Shown: piece by piece, positions 51,231 through 59,611 of the stretch
How positions within the stretch are numbered: the stretch's first letter is position 1
Layout: each line of letters starts with the position of its first letter
From: Bacteroidales bacterium 52_46
Lineage (GTDB): Bacteria > Bacteroidota > Bacteroidia > Bacteroidales > Muribaculaceae
NCBI GenBank assembly: GCA_001915385.1
Contig: MNQK01000002.1
Coordinates: forward strand, 1 to 64,000
Length of the DNA: 64,000 nt
Reading direction: 5' to 3'
Translations under genes and position numbers: made by a program
The notes under the pieces: model-generated
Told to the model about the DNA's origin: nothing
The model's database searches: none
The model's input: the letters and a program-made list of their open reading frames with translations, nothing else

Positions 51231-52760
51231 ATGGAAAGAAAAGTAAGAGTACGTTTTGCTCCGTCACCCACCGGTCCGCTCCACATCGGAGGCGTCCGCA
51301 CCGCTCTCTACAACTACCTTTTCGCGCGCCGTCACGGCGGCGACATGATACTCCGTATCGAGGATACCGACTCACAGCGCTTCGTTCCAGGAGCCGAGGA
51401 TTATATCAACGAGGCTCTCGCATGGCTCGGCATCGGCATTGACGAAGGCGTACGCGAAGGGGGCAACTACGGCCCCTACAAGCAGAGCGAACGCCGCGAC
51501 ATATACCGCGAGCACGTCAGAATGCTCCTCGACAACGGCAAAGCATACATCGCGTTCGACACCCCCGAAGAACTCGAGGCAGCACGCGCCGCTACGCCCA
51601 ACTTCCAGTACGATGCGTCGACCCGCGCATCGATGCGCAACTCGCTCTCGCTCGGCAAGGAGGAGACTCAGCGCCTTATTGATGCCGGCGAGAAATATGT
51701 GGTACGCTTCAAAATCGAACCGGGACGCGACGTCGAGGTCAACGACCTCATCCGCGGAAAGGTCACCATCAACTCATCGGTACTTGACGACAAGGTATTG
51801 TACAAAAGCGCCGACGACCTCCCCACCTACCACCTCGCCAACATCGTCGACGACCACCTGATGGAAGTGAGCCACGTGATACGCGGCGAGGAATGGCTTC
51901 CCTCGGCCCCCCTCCACGTCCTTCTCTACGAAGCGTTCGGCTGGGCCGACACGATGCCGCAGTTCGTCCACCTGCCCCTGCTGCTCAAACCCGACGGCAA
52001 AGGCAAACTGTCGAAACGCGACGGCGACCGTCTCGGCTTCCCCGTGTTCCCCCTCGAATGGCACGACCCCAAGAGCGGCGACATCTCCTCGGGCTACCGC
52101 GAGAAAGGCTATCTGCCGCAGGCTGTAGTCAACTTCCTCGCCCTGCTCGGCTGGAACCCCGGCGACGACACCGAAATCATGTCGATGGACGAGCTTATCA
52201 ACCGTTTCTCGTTTGACCACTGCTCACGCTCGGGCGCAAAATTCGACTTCGAAAAGGGCAAATGGTTCAACCACAAATACCTCCAGGAACTGCCCGACGA
52301 CCAGCTCCTCGCCATGTTCAAAACGGTCATGGAAGCCAACGGCGTAAACCCCGCCGATTTCTCCGACGAATACATCACCCGCGCTATCGCGATGGTGAAA
52401 AACCGCGCCAACTTCGTCAAGGACCTTTGGGAACAGGCACGCTTCTTCTTCGTCGACCCGACCGAATACGAGGCAAAATCTGTTAAGAAACGCTGGACAC
52501 CCGAAACTCCCGCCATACTTCGCGCCATGGTTGACCGCATGGCATCGCTCCCCTCGCTCGAAAGCAAGGCCACTGAGGAAAACATCCTCGCATGGATCAA
52601 CGATAACGGCTATCATCTCGGCAACGTGATGAACGCCCTGCGCCTGGCCGTGGTAGGCGAATGTAAAGGTCCCCACATGTTCGACATCACCGAACTGATG
52701 GGCATCGACGCCACACGCCGCCGCGTGGAAAATGCCTGCGCCAACATTCAGCTCCAGTAA
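51231..52760 (+). CDS. gltX: glutamyl-tRNA synthetase
   Basis: GltX charges tRNA-Glu with glutamate in the cytosol. At 509 residues it is full length for a bacterial class I enzyme. It has the HIGH signature in RFAPSPTGPLHIGGVRTAL (residues about 6-24), the RIEDTDSQR segment, the KMSKS-type loop as LSKRDGDRLGF and an alpha-helical anticodon-binding domain at the C-terminus. The upstream gap carries tRNA-Val and its terminator. waaA begins 18 bp downstream, suggesting cotranscription. Confidence 0.97.
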   Translation: MERKVRVRFAPSPTGPLHIGGVRTALYNYLFARRHGGDMILRIEDTDSQRFVPGAEDYINEALAWLGIGIDEGVREGGNYGPYKQSERRDIYREHVRMLLDNGKAYIAFDTPEELEAARAATPNFQYDASTRASMRNSLSLGKEETQRLIDAGEKYVVRFKIEPGRDVEVNDLIRGKVTINSSVLDDKVLYKSADDLPTYHLANIVDDHLMEVSHVIRGEEWLPSAPLHVLLYEAFGWADTMPQFVHLPLLLKPDGKGKLSKRDGDRLGFPVFPLEWHDPKSGDISSGYREKGYLPQAVVNFLALLGWNPGDDTEIMSMDELINRFSFDHCSRSGAKFDFEKGKWFNHKYLQELPDDQLLAMFKTVMEANGVNPADFSDEYITRAIAMVKNRANFVKDLWEQARFFFVDPTEYEAKSVKKRWTPETPAILRAMVDRMASLPSLESKATEENILAWINDNGYHLGNVMNALRLAVVGECKGPHMFDITELMGIDATRRRVENACANIQLQ

Positions 52761-52778
52761 TCCATTACCCGCTGCGTC

Positions 52779-54020
52779 GTGAACTTCCTCTACAACTTAG
52801 GCATACATCTCTACAAGTCGGCGGTCAGGATAGCATCCCTGTCCAATCCGAAGGCCAAAAAGATGGTCGAGGGCCATAAGGAGACTTTCGCCCGTCTGCA
52901 GGCCGCCCTTCCCGCCGAAGGTGGCGCGATATGGATACACGCTTCGTCGCTCGGCGAATTCGAGCAGGGACGCCCCCTCATCGAGCGTCTGCGGCGCGAG
53001 TACCCCGACCGGAAGATATTGCTCACGTTCTTCTCCCCCTCGGGCTACGAAGTGCGCAAGAACTATCCGCTTGTCGACGCGGTGACCTACCTGCCGTTTG
53101 ACACGCCGCGCAACGCCCGTCGCTTCATCGAGACAGTACGCCCCTCGGTGGCAATCTTCATAAAATATGAATTCTGGGGCAACTACCTCCAACAGCTCGC
53201 CAAAGCGGGGGTACCCGTTTATATCATATCGGCCATATTCCGGCCCGGGCAGATATTCTTCCGCCCCTACGGAGGCATGTTCCGCAAAATGCTGCGCCGT
53301 TTCGACCGCATATATCTCCAGGACGAAAATTCGCGTCAGCTTCTCGCCGGGATATGCATCGACAACACCGTCGTGGCCGGCGACACACGTTTCGACCGCG
53401 TCACCGACGTCATGGCCGGCACATGCGAAATAGCCGGAGGCGACGCTCTCCGCTCTTTCATAATATTCGGCAGCAGCTGGGAGGCCGACGAAGCCAACTA
53501 CCTACCCTGGCTCAACGCCAATCCCGAAGTAAAATTCATCATCGCGCCCCACGAATTTGACGCAGCCCGCGTCAGCGCGCTGTGCGATGCCGTCAGCGGC
53601 AACGTAATTCCCCTGTCGCAGTGGGAAAAGCATATCGCCGACAACGGTACCGCTCCCGCCGGTGTGCGCGGCATAGTGGTCGACTGTTTCGGCAAACTCG
53701 CGTCGCTCTACCGCTACGCATCCGTGGCCTACATCGGCGGCGGACACGGAGCCGGCATACACAACATCAACGAAGCCGCCGTCTACGGCATTCCCGTCGT
53801 GTTCGGCCCCAACTACCACAAATTCAAGGAAGCGCGCGACCTCATAGCCCTCGGCGGAGCATTCTGCGTCACCGACGCCGCCACCACTTCCTCCACCCTC
53901 GACCGCCTGCTCTCCGACACATCCCTCCGCACCTCCGCAGGCAAAACCGCCGGCCAATACATCGCCGACAACATCGGCGCCACCGACCGCATCTTCGCCG
54001 ACCTCTTCCCGAAAAAATAA
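52779..54020 (+). CDS. waaA: 3-deoxy-D-manno-octulosonic acid transferase
   Basis: WaaA (KdtA) adds Kdo from CMP-Kdo to lipid A at the inner membrane. It is a GT-B fold enzyme of 413 residues with a GTG start. It shows an N-terminal hydrophobic/amphipathic anchor, IWIHASSLGEFEQGRPLIERLRREYP, LLTFFSPSGYEVRKNY, FIKYEFWGNYL, and the C-terminal donor domain with AYIGGGHGAGIHNINEAAVYGIPVVFGPNYHKFKEA. It is adjacent to gltX and has the family's conserved elements throughout. Confidence 0.94.
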   Translation: MNFLYNLGIHLYKSAVRIASLSNPKAKKMVEGHKETFARLQAALPAEGGAIWIHASSLGEFEQGRPLIERLRREYPDRKILLTFFSPSGYEVRKNYPLVDAVTYLPFDTPRNARRFIETVRPSVAIFIKYEFWGNYLQQLAKAGVPVYIISAIFRPGQIFFRPYGGMFRKMLRRFDRIYLQDENSRQLLAGICIDNTVVAGDTRFDRVTDVMAGTCEIAGGDALRSFIIFGSSWEADEANYLPWLNANPEVKFIIAPHEFDAARVSALCDAVSGNVIPLSQWEKHIADNGTAPAGVRGIVVDCFGKLASLYRYASVAYIGGGHGAGIHNINEAAVYGIPVVFGPNYHKFKEARDLIALGGAFCVTDAATTSSTLDRLLSDTSLRTSAGKTAGQYIADNIGATDRIFADLFPKK

Positions 54021-54063
54021 TCCCGCATTAACTGTCGTTATTGATTTTTTGGCAAAATTTTCG

Positions 54064-54071
54064 TAACTTTG
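54064..54071 (+). promoter_or_regulatory. -7 box of the parC run
   Basis: TAACTTTG lies 20 bp before the parC ATG. A TTG at 54041-54043 sits 20 bp upstream as a weak -33 box. Confidence 0.55.
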
Positions 54072-54090
54072 CTACAAATGCCGAATTACA

Positions 54091-56790
54091 ATGAGCGACC
54101 TGACAATTCCACCTACCGACCATGAAGATGAGGATGTAATGCCTCAGCCCGACTCACAGAAACCCTACGAGGAAGCAGCAGCCGATGTCGTCAAGCATCA
54201 GTTGCGCGGCATGTACCGCAGCTGGTTTCTCGACTACGCGTCCTACGTGATACTCGAACGCGCCGTCCCCCATATCGAGGACGGTCTCAAACCCGTGCAG
54301 CGGCGCATACTCCACTCGATGAAAACCCTCGACGACGGACGTTTCAACAAAGTGGCCAACATCGTGGGCAACACGATGCAGTACCACCCCCACGGCGATG
54401 CATCAATCAACGACGCACTCGTGCAGCTCGGGCAGAAAGACCTCCTGGTGGAAACGCAAGGTAACTGGGGAAATATCCTGACAGGCGCATCGGCAGCCGC
54501 CGGCCGTTACATCGAGGCACGCCTCTCCCCTTTCGCCCTCGAGACGCTCTTCAACCCCAAAATCACCGAATGGACGCTCTCCTACGACGGCCGCAAGAAG
54601 GAGCCCGTCGTGCTCCCCTCCAAATTCCCCCTCCTCTTGTTTCAGGGGGTGGAAGGCATCGCGGTAGGCCTCTCCTCCAAGATACTGCCTCACAATTTCA
54701 ATGAAATCATCGACGCCGCCATAGCCCACCTCAAGGGCGAGGAGTTCACGCTCTTTCCCGACTTCGTCACCGGCGGATTCATCGACGTCAGCCGATACAA
54801 CGACGGCGAACGCGGCGGCGTGGTCAAAGTACGCGCCAAAATCGAGAAAATCGACAACAAGACTCTCGCCATCACCGAGATACCTTACGGCAAGACCACC
54901 GGCGCGCTCATCGACTCCATACTCAAGGCATTTGAAAAAGGCAAAATCAAAATACGCAAGGTCGACGACAACACCGCCGAGCACGCCCTTATCCTCGTGC
55001 ACCTGCTCCCCGGCACTTCGTCCGACCGCACCATCGACGCCCTCTACGCGTTCACCGACTGCGAGCTCTCCATATCGCCCAACTGCTGCGTAATCGCCGA
55101 CCGCAAGCCCCACTTCCTCGGGGTCAGCGACGTGCTCCGCCACAATGTCGACACCGCGCGCGAACTTCTGCGCAAAGAGCTTGAAATATCACTCTCCGAG
55201 GTCAAGGAGCTGCTTCACTTCGCCTCGCTCGAACGCATCTTCATCGAGCAGCGTATCTACAAGGACAGCCGCTTCGAAGAGGGTGAGACCATCGAGGAGG
55301 TAATAGCCCACGTCCACTCGCGCCTGTTGCCGTTCGTCAAGGACCTCGTGCGCGACATCACCGACGACGACATACTCCGCCTGCTCGAAATCAAGATGAA
55401 GCGCATCACCAAATTCGACTCCCACAAGGCCGACGAACTCATAGCCTCCTACCTCGACCGCATAGCCGAAATCGAAGGCAACCTCAGCCATCTGACCGAA
55501 TACGCCATCGCATGGTTCGAAAGCCTCAAGGCAAAATACGGCGACGCCTTCCCCCGCCGCACCGTCATCCGCGGCTTCGACAACATTGAGGCGACGCAGG
55601 TGGCCGAAGCCAACGAGAAGCTCTACATCAACCGCGAGGAGGGATTTATCGGCACATCGCTCAAGAAGGACGAATTCGTGTGCAACTGCTCCTCTATCGA
55701 CGATATCATCATATTCTACCGCGACGGCCGCTACAAGGTGGTCAAGGTGGCCGAAAAGCTGTTTGTCGACAAGAACATTCTCTACATCAACGTGTTCAAG
55801 CGCGGCGACGAACGCACCATCTACAACGCCATCTATCAGGACGGCAAAGGTGGCACATTCTACATGAAGCGTTTCTCGGTCACCGGCGTCACCCGCGACA
55901 AGGAGTACAATCTGACGATGGGCACTCCCGGCTCGCGCGTGTCATGGTTCAGCGCCAACCCCAACGGCGAGGCCGAGATTGTCAAAGTGACCCTCAAACC
56001 GAAAGCACGTCTCAAGACGCTCCAGTTTGACGTCGACTTCAGCGAGCTTGCCATCAAGGGCAAGCAGTCGCGCGGCAACATCGTCACCCGCAACGAAGTG
56101 CACCGCTTCTCGCTCAAGGAACGCGGAGCCTCCACCCTCGGCGGACGCAAGGTATGGTTCGACCCAGACGTGCTGCGCCTCAACTATGACGGCCGCGGCG
56201 ACTACCTCGGCGAGTTCGCGGGCAACGATACAATACTTGTCATCCTCAAATCGGGCGAATACTACATGTCGTCGTTCGACGCCGGCAACCACTATCCCGA
56301 AAACATACTCCGCATCGAGAAATACCGTCCCGGCATAGTCTGGACAGCCATCCTCAACGATGCCGACCAGGGCTATCCCTATCTCAAGCGCTTCACCTTC
56401 GAGCCCTCCTCCAAGCTGCAGCGCTACCTGGGCGAAAATGCCAAATCATCACTCATACTCCTCACCGACGAACCGGGAGCACGCTTTGAAGTGAAATTCG
56501 GAGGCGCCGACGAGTTCCGCGAACCGCTTATAATCGACGCCATCGACTTCATAGCCGTCAAATCGTTCAAGGCCAAGGGCAAACGCGTCACGACCTATGC
56601 CATCGATTCCGTCACCGAAATCGAGCCGCGCGAAACAGGCCTCGACGACGAGGAAGAAGAAACAACATCTTCCTCTCAGTCAGACTCGTCCGACATGTCC
56701 GACCCGTCTGACCCCTCTGACGACACCTACACCGAGCGCTCCGACGACGAAGTGCGCGACGAAATCAACGGACAAGAACGCCTATTCTGA
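54091..56790 (+). CDS. parC: DNA topoisomerase IV subunit A-like protein with Ser-Asp repeat tail
   Basis: An 899-residue type IIA topoisomerase A subunit that cuts and rejoins DNA to decatenate chromosomes. Domain order: winged-helix/tower region with RSWFLDYASYVILERAVPHIEDGLKPVQRRILHSM, the catalytic tyrosine in AAAGRYIEARLSP, GVEGIAVGLSSKILPHNF, a coiled-coil dimer gate (about 380-510), and a C-terminal beta-pinwheel-like domain (about 535-840). The last 45 or so residues are acidic, including SDSSDMSDPSDPSDD from an in-frame GTCnGAC array. No parE is visible. The next gene starts two bases after its stop. Confidence 0.9.
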   Translation: MSDLTIPPTDHEDEDVMPQPDSQKPYEEAAADVVKHQLRGMYRSWFLDYASYVILERAVPHIEDGLKPVQRRILHSMKTLDDGRFNKVANIVGNTMQYHPHGDASINDALVQLGQKDLLVETQGNWGNILTGASAAAGRYIEARLSPFALETLFNPKITEWTLSYDGRKKEPVVLPSKFPLLLFQGVEGIAVGLSSKILPHNFNEIIDAAIAHLKGEEFTLFPDFVTGGFIDVSRYNDGERGGVVKVRAKIEKIDNKTLAITEIPYGKTTGALIDSILKAFEKGKIKIRKVDDNTAEHALILVHLLPGTSSDRTIDALYAFTDCELSISPNCCVIADRKPHFLGVSDVLRHNVDTARELLRKELEISLSEVKELLHFASLERIFIEQRIYKDSRFEEGETIEEVIAHVHSRLLPFVKDLVRDITDDDILRLLEIKMKRITKFDSHKADELIASYLDRIAEIEGNLSHLTEYAIAWFESLKAKYGDAFPRRTVIRGFDNIEATQVAEANEKLYINREEGFIGTSLKKDEFVCNCSSIDDIIIFYRDGRYKVVKVAEKLFVDKNILYINVFKRGDERTIYNAIYQDGKGGTFYMKRFSVTGVTRDKEYNLTMGTPGSRVSWFSANPNGEAEIVKVTLKPKARLKTLQFDVDFSELAIKGKQSRGNIVTRNEVHRFSLKERGASTLGGRKVWFDPDVLRLNYDGRGDYLGEFAGNDTILVILKSGEYYMSSFDAGNHYPENILRIEKYRPGIVWTAILNDADQGYPYLKRFTFEPSSKLQRYLGENAKSSLILLTDEPGARFEVKFGGADEFREPLIIDAIDFIAVKSFKAKGKRVTTYAIDSVTEIEPRETGLDDEEEETTSSSQSDSSDMSDPSDPSDDTYTERSDDEVRDEINGQERLF
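56679..56723 (+). repeat. in-frame GTCnGAC array, five units, coding
   Basis: Units start at 56679, 56688, 56697, 56706 and 56715 (the last begins CTC). They encode Ser-Asp-X triplets in the acidic ParC tail, in the same codon phase as the array at 33053. Confidence 0.88.
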
Positions 56791-56792
56791 CA

Positions 56793-57656
56793 ATGAAACG
56801 TCTGCTTTTCCTCCCTGTCGCAATCCTGATTGCCGTATGCTGCCGGGCACAGTGCGCCCCCGCGGGCGGCGACTCCATACCACCGCTCCGGCCCGTCACA
56901 TCGGCCTACATGCTCGAAACCGGAAGCTCATCGGTGGCCGACAGCTACCTGTCGCCAATCACCTACCGCGGATGGAGCGCCGCATTCGCCTACGAACGCA
57001 TGCAGGCCATGAAATTCGACCCCGACAACTGGGTCATGCAGCTCAACGCCCGCATTGAGCTCGACCGCGGACGCAACCATGCCGATAACGCCACCACATG
57101 GCGCATCGACGGCACATTCTCATGGGGCATGCTCCGCCGATGGCACCCGCTCCAGGCGCTCACCATAGCCGCCGGCGGCTCTACCGGCATCGATGCCGGC
57201 TGCATCTACAATCCGCGCAACTCCAACAATCCCGCGTCGGCCAAACTCGCATGGACAGTCAATGCCACCGCCTACGCCGCATATAATCTCCGCGTAGGCC
57301 GTCTGCCCGTCACGTTGCGCTACCAGCCCGTGCTACCTCTCGCAGGCATTTTCTTTGCCCCCGAATACGACGAACTTTACTACGAGATATATCTCGGCAA
57401 CCACGACGGCATAGTGCACTTCGCATGGCCGGGCAACCGTTTTGCCATGACCAACCTCTTCACCGCCGACCTCCATTTCGGCGCCACGTCGCTGCGTCTC
57501 GGCTACCGCGGCTACACATTCTCAAGCAAAGCCAACGACCTCGTCACCAATATCCACACCCACGCGTTCGTCATCGGTCTCTCCGGCGAATGGCTCTCAC
57601 TGTCACGACGCCGGTCGCTGAGCCGCGACGCCCGAATCATATCCGCCCTTTACTAA
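56793..57656 (+). CDS. DUF3316 family exported protein
   Basis: A 287-residue protein with a signal peptide (about 1-20, ending CCRAQ). The body is beta-rich with aromatic strand ends (for example YRGWSAAFAYERMQAM and LRLGYRGYTFSSKANDLV), suggesting an outer-membrane barrel. It matches what I recall of DUF3316, a Bacteroidales family without known function. Its start lies two bases after the parC stop, and its TAA shares a base with the next ATG, so all three are probably cotranscribed. Confidence 0.72.
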   Translation: MKRLLFLPVAILIAVCCRAQCAPAGGDSIPPLRPVTSAYMLETGSSSVADSYLSPITYRGWSAAFAYERMQAMKFDPDNWVMQLNARIELDRGRNHADNATTWRIDGTFSWGMLRRWHPLQALTIAAGGSTGIDAGCIYNPRNSNNPASAKLAWTVNATAYAAYNLRVGRLPVTLRYQPVLPLAGIFFAPEYDELYYEIYLGNHDGIVHFAWPGNRFAMTNLFTADLHFGATSLRLGYRGYTFSSKANDLVTNIHTHAFVIGLSGEWLSLSRRRSLSRDARIISALY

Positions 57657-58669
57657 TGAAACAGCTCCGCCTCATCATCATATCACTGGCCGCCCTGCTT
57701 GCCGCATCGTGCCACGAAATACCGCAGTACGCCGACAATCCGCGCGGCAATTTCGACGCCCTTTGGCGCACGCTCGACGAACACTACTGCTTCTTCCGCG
57801 AGAAAGGCGTCGATTGGGACGAAGTCTACTCCCGCTACTCCCCGAAAATCAGCGACCGAATGACATCCGAGGAGCTGTTCATCGTCTGCGCGCAGATGCT
57901 CGACGAGCTCCGCGACGGCCACACCAACCTCTCCTCGTCGTTCAACACCTCCTACTACCGCCGCTGGTGGAGCGACTACCCGCAGAATTTCGACGACCGT
58001 CTCATCAAGGAGCACTACTTCAACTTCAACTACCGACAGACAGGATCCATAATCTACGGCATCCTGCACGAAAACATCGGCTACATGCGCATACCCTCGC
58101 TATCCTACGGCATTGGCGAAGGCAACCTCGACAACATACTATACTACCTGCGCACCTGCGACGGCCTCGTCATTGACATCCGCGACAACGGCGGAGGCTC
58201 CATGACCACCGTCGAGACCATCGTGGCGCGCTTCATCACGCAGCGCACCCTCGCCGGCTATATAAGCCATAAGAACGGCCCCGGTCACGACGACTTCTCC
58301 GAGCCTTACGCATATTACTATGAGCCTGCCGAACAGGGACGCGTAATGTGGGGCAAACCGGTAGCCGTGCTCACCAACCGCTCCACATTCTCGGCCGCCA
58401 ACAATCTCGTATCAATCATGCGCACGCTCCCTGCCGTCAAAATCGTAGGCGCCACCACGGGCGGAGGTTCCGGCATGCCGTTCTCCTCCGAGCTTCCCAA
58501 CGGCTGGGGCATACGCTTCTCATCCGCGCCCGTACTCGACCCTCTCGGCCGGACAACAGAATTCGGCATCGAGCCCTCCGAAGGCTGCGCCGTCGACCTC
58601 GACCCGCAGGCCGCCCTCCAGGGCCACGACACCATCCTCGACTTCGCCATCGACTTACTCAATTCATAA
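57656..58669 (+). CDS. S41 family peptidase, lipoprotein
   Basis: A 337-residue lipoprotein (lipobox LAASC, Cys20) with a tail-specific-protease-type S41 domain. An N-terminal helical region (about 30-95) has DALWRTLDEHYCFFREKGVDWDEVYSRY. The core has GYMRIPSLSYG, LVIDIRDNGGGSMTT, and VLTNRSTFSAANNLVSIM with a candidate nucleophile Ser, then GATTGGGSG. The Lys of the CtpA-type dyad is not obvious, so a tricorn-like arrangement is likely. Its last two residues and stop codon lie inside a 32-bp inverted repeat. Confidence 0.85.
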   Translation: MKQLRLIIISLAALLAASCHEIPQYADNPRGNFDALWRTLDEHYCFFREKGVDWDEVYSRYSPKISDRMTSEELFIVCAQMLDELRDGHTNLSSSFNTSYYRRWWSDYPQNFDDRLIKEHYFNFNYRQTGSIIYGILHENIGYMRIPSLSYGIGEGNLDNILYYLRTCDGLVIDIRDNGGGSMTTVETIVARFITQRTLAGYISHKNGPGHDDFSEPYAYYYEPAEQGRVMWGKPVAVLTNRSTFSAANNLVSIMRTLPAVKIVGATTGGGSGMPFSSELPNGWGIRFSSAPVLDPLGRTTEFGIEPSEGCAVDLDPQAALQGHDTILDFAIDLLNS

Positions 58670-58743
58670 TTCATAATGCATAATTCATAATTTGCGCGGT
58701 ATGGTCTAAACAATTATGAATTATGCATTATGAATTATGAATT
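58661..58743. terminator. 32-bp perfect inverted repeat, bidirectional terminator candidate
   Basis: The left arm (58661-58692) and right arm (58712-58743) are perfect reverse complements built from AATTCATAAT-type units, with a 19-nt loop. It lies between the convergent S41 and HAD genes. The left arm contains the S41 stop codon, so the repeat supplies the protein's last residues. Confidence 0.7.
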
Positions 58744-58760
58744 GTGAATTGTGAATTGCC

Positions 58761-59429
58761 TCACTCAGCGCCGACTATTTTTACCAGTTCGTCGGGGGCG
58801 TTGATTATATGGTCGGCGTAGGCCTCGGTAAGTTCGGCCACGCTACGGAATCCCCAGCTTACGCCCGTCGACTCGACGCACGCCCGCCGCGCCGTCTCCA
58901 TGTCCACACCCGAGTCACCCACCATCATGACATCATGCTTCGCCGTGGGATACTCGCCGAGTATGCGGAACACAACCGACGGATCCGGTTTCACCGGAAC
59001 GCCCTCGATCTGCCCGGCTATGGCCACCCACGAAATGTAAGGGAAGAAATGAAGTATCAGCCTCGTAGCCGCCTCCTGATACTTGTTGGTGGCGACAGCC
59101 ATCTTCACACCAGCTGCCTGCAGGTCGCGCAGCATATCCTCAATGCCGGGATATGGCGTCGTAGTGTCAGTAAGATGTTCGTTGTAATACTCCATGAAAT
59201 CCCCGCGCAGTTTCTCCACCGTCGCCTCATCGCGGTCCTCCGCCGGCAGCACCCGTTCGATAAGTTTACGTATGCCGTTGCCCACGAAATGCGGATACGA
59301 CGACAGATGATGCGTGGCATAACCGTTTTTCTCAAGCGCATAATTCGCAGCCTGACCCAAATCGGTAATAGTATTGAGCAACGTACCGTCCAGGTCAAAT
59401 ATAACCAATTTCTTCTTCTCGTTATTCAT
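58761..59429 (-). CDS. HAD-family phosphoglycolate phosphatase-like hydrolase
   Basis: A 222-residue HAD phosphatase of the Gph/PGP group, probably dephosphorylating a small metabolite. Motif I is VIFDLDGTLLNT (nucleophile Asp in DLDGT), a helical cap covers about 15-90, motif II is AVATNKY, motif III has VPVKPDPSVV, and motif IV is MVGDSGVDMETARRA. It is the last gene of the minus-strand run cyclophilin-M16-TamL. Specificity for phosphoglycolate cannot be proven from sequence. Confidence 0.88.
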   Translation of the reverse strand: MNNEKKKLVIFDLDGTLLNTITDLGQAANYALEKNGYATHHLSSYPHFVGNGIRKLIERVLPAEDRDEATVEKLRGDFMEYYNEHLTDTTTPYPGIEDMLRDLQAAGVKMAVATNKYQEAATRLILHFFPYISWVAIAGQIEGVPVKPDPSVVFRILGEYPTAKHDVMMVGDSGVDMETARRACVESTGVSWGFRSVAELTEAYADHIINAPDELVKIVGAE

Positions 59430-59479
59430 AACTGGCTCCTCAATAAAAAAAGTTTTCTCCCGCCCAAGCCTCCAACGAC

Positions 59480-59547
59480 AGCTACAATAGCTAAATTAGC
59501 CATGGCAGCTATAACAGCTATAATAGCTACATTAGCTACAATAGCTA
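59480..59547. repeat. 9-bp-period AGCTA array, eight units
   Basis: AGCTA cores begin at 59480, 59489, 59498 (AGCCA), 59507, 59516, 59525, 59534 and 59543, exactly 9 bp apart. Each core carries the palindrome AGCT, often extended to TAGCTA. It lies between the TamL-like and HAD genes; ATTACTAATTA-type repeats follow at about 59580-59608. Confidence 0.85.
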
Positions 59548-59611
59548 CAATACTCACCTATCAAAAAACACCCGCCCCATTACTAATTACTCATTACTAA
59601 TTACTAATTTC

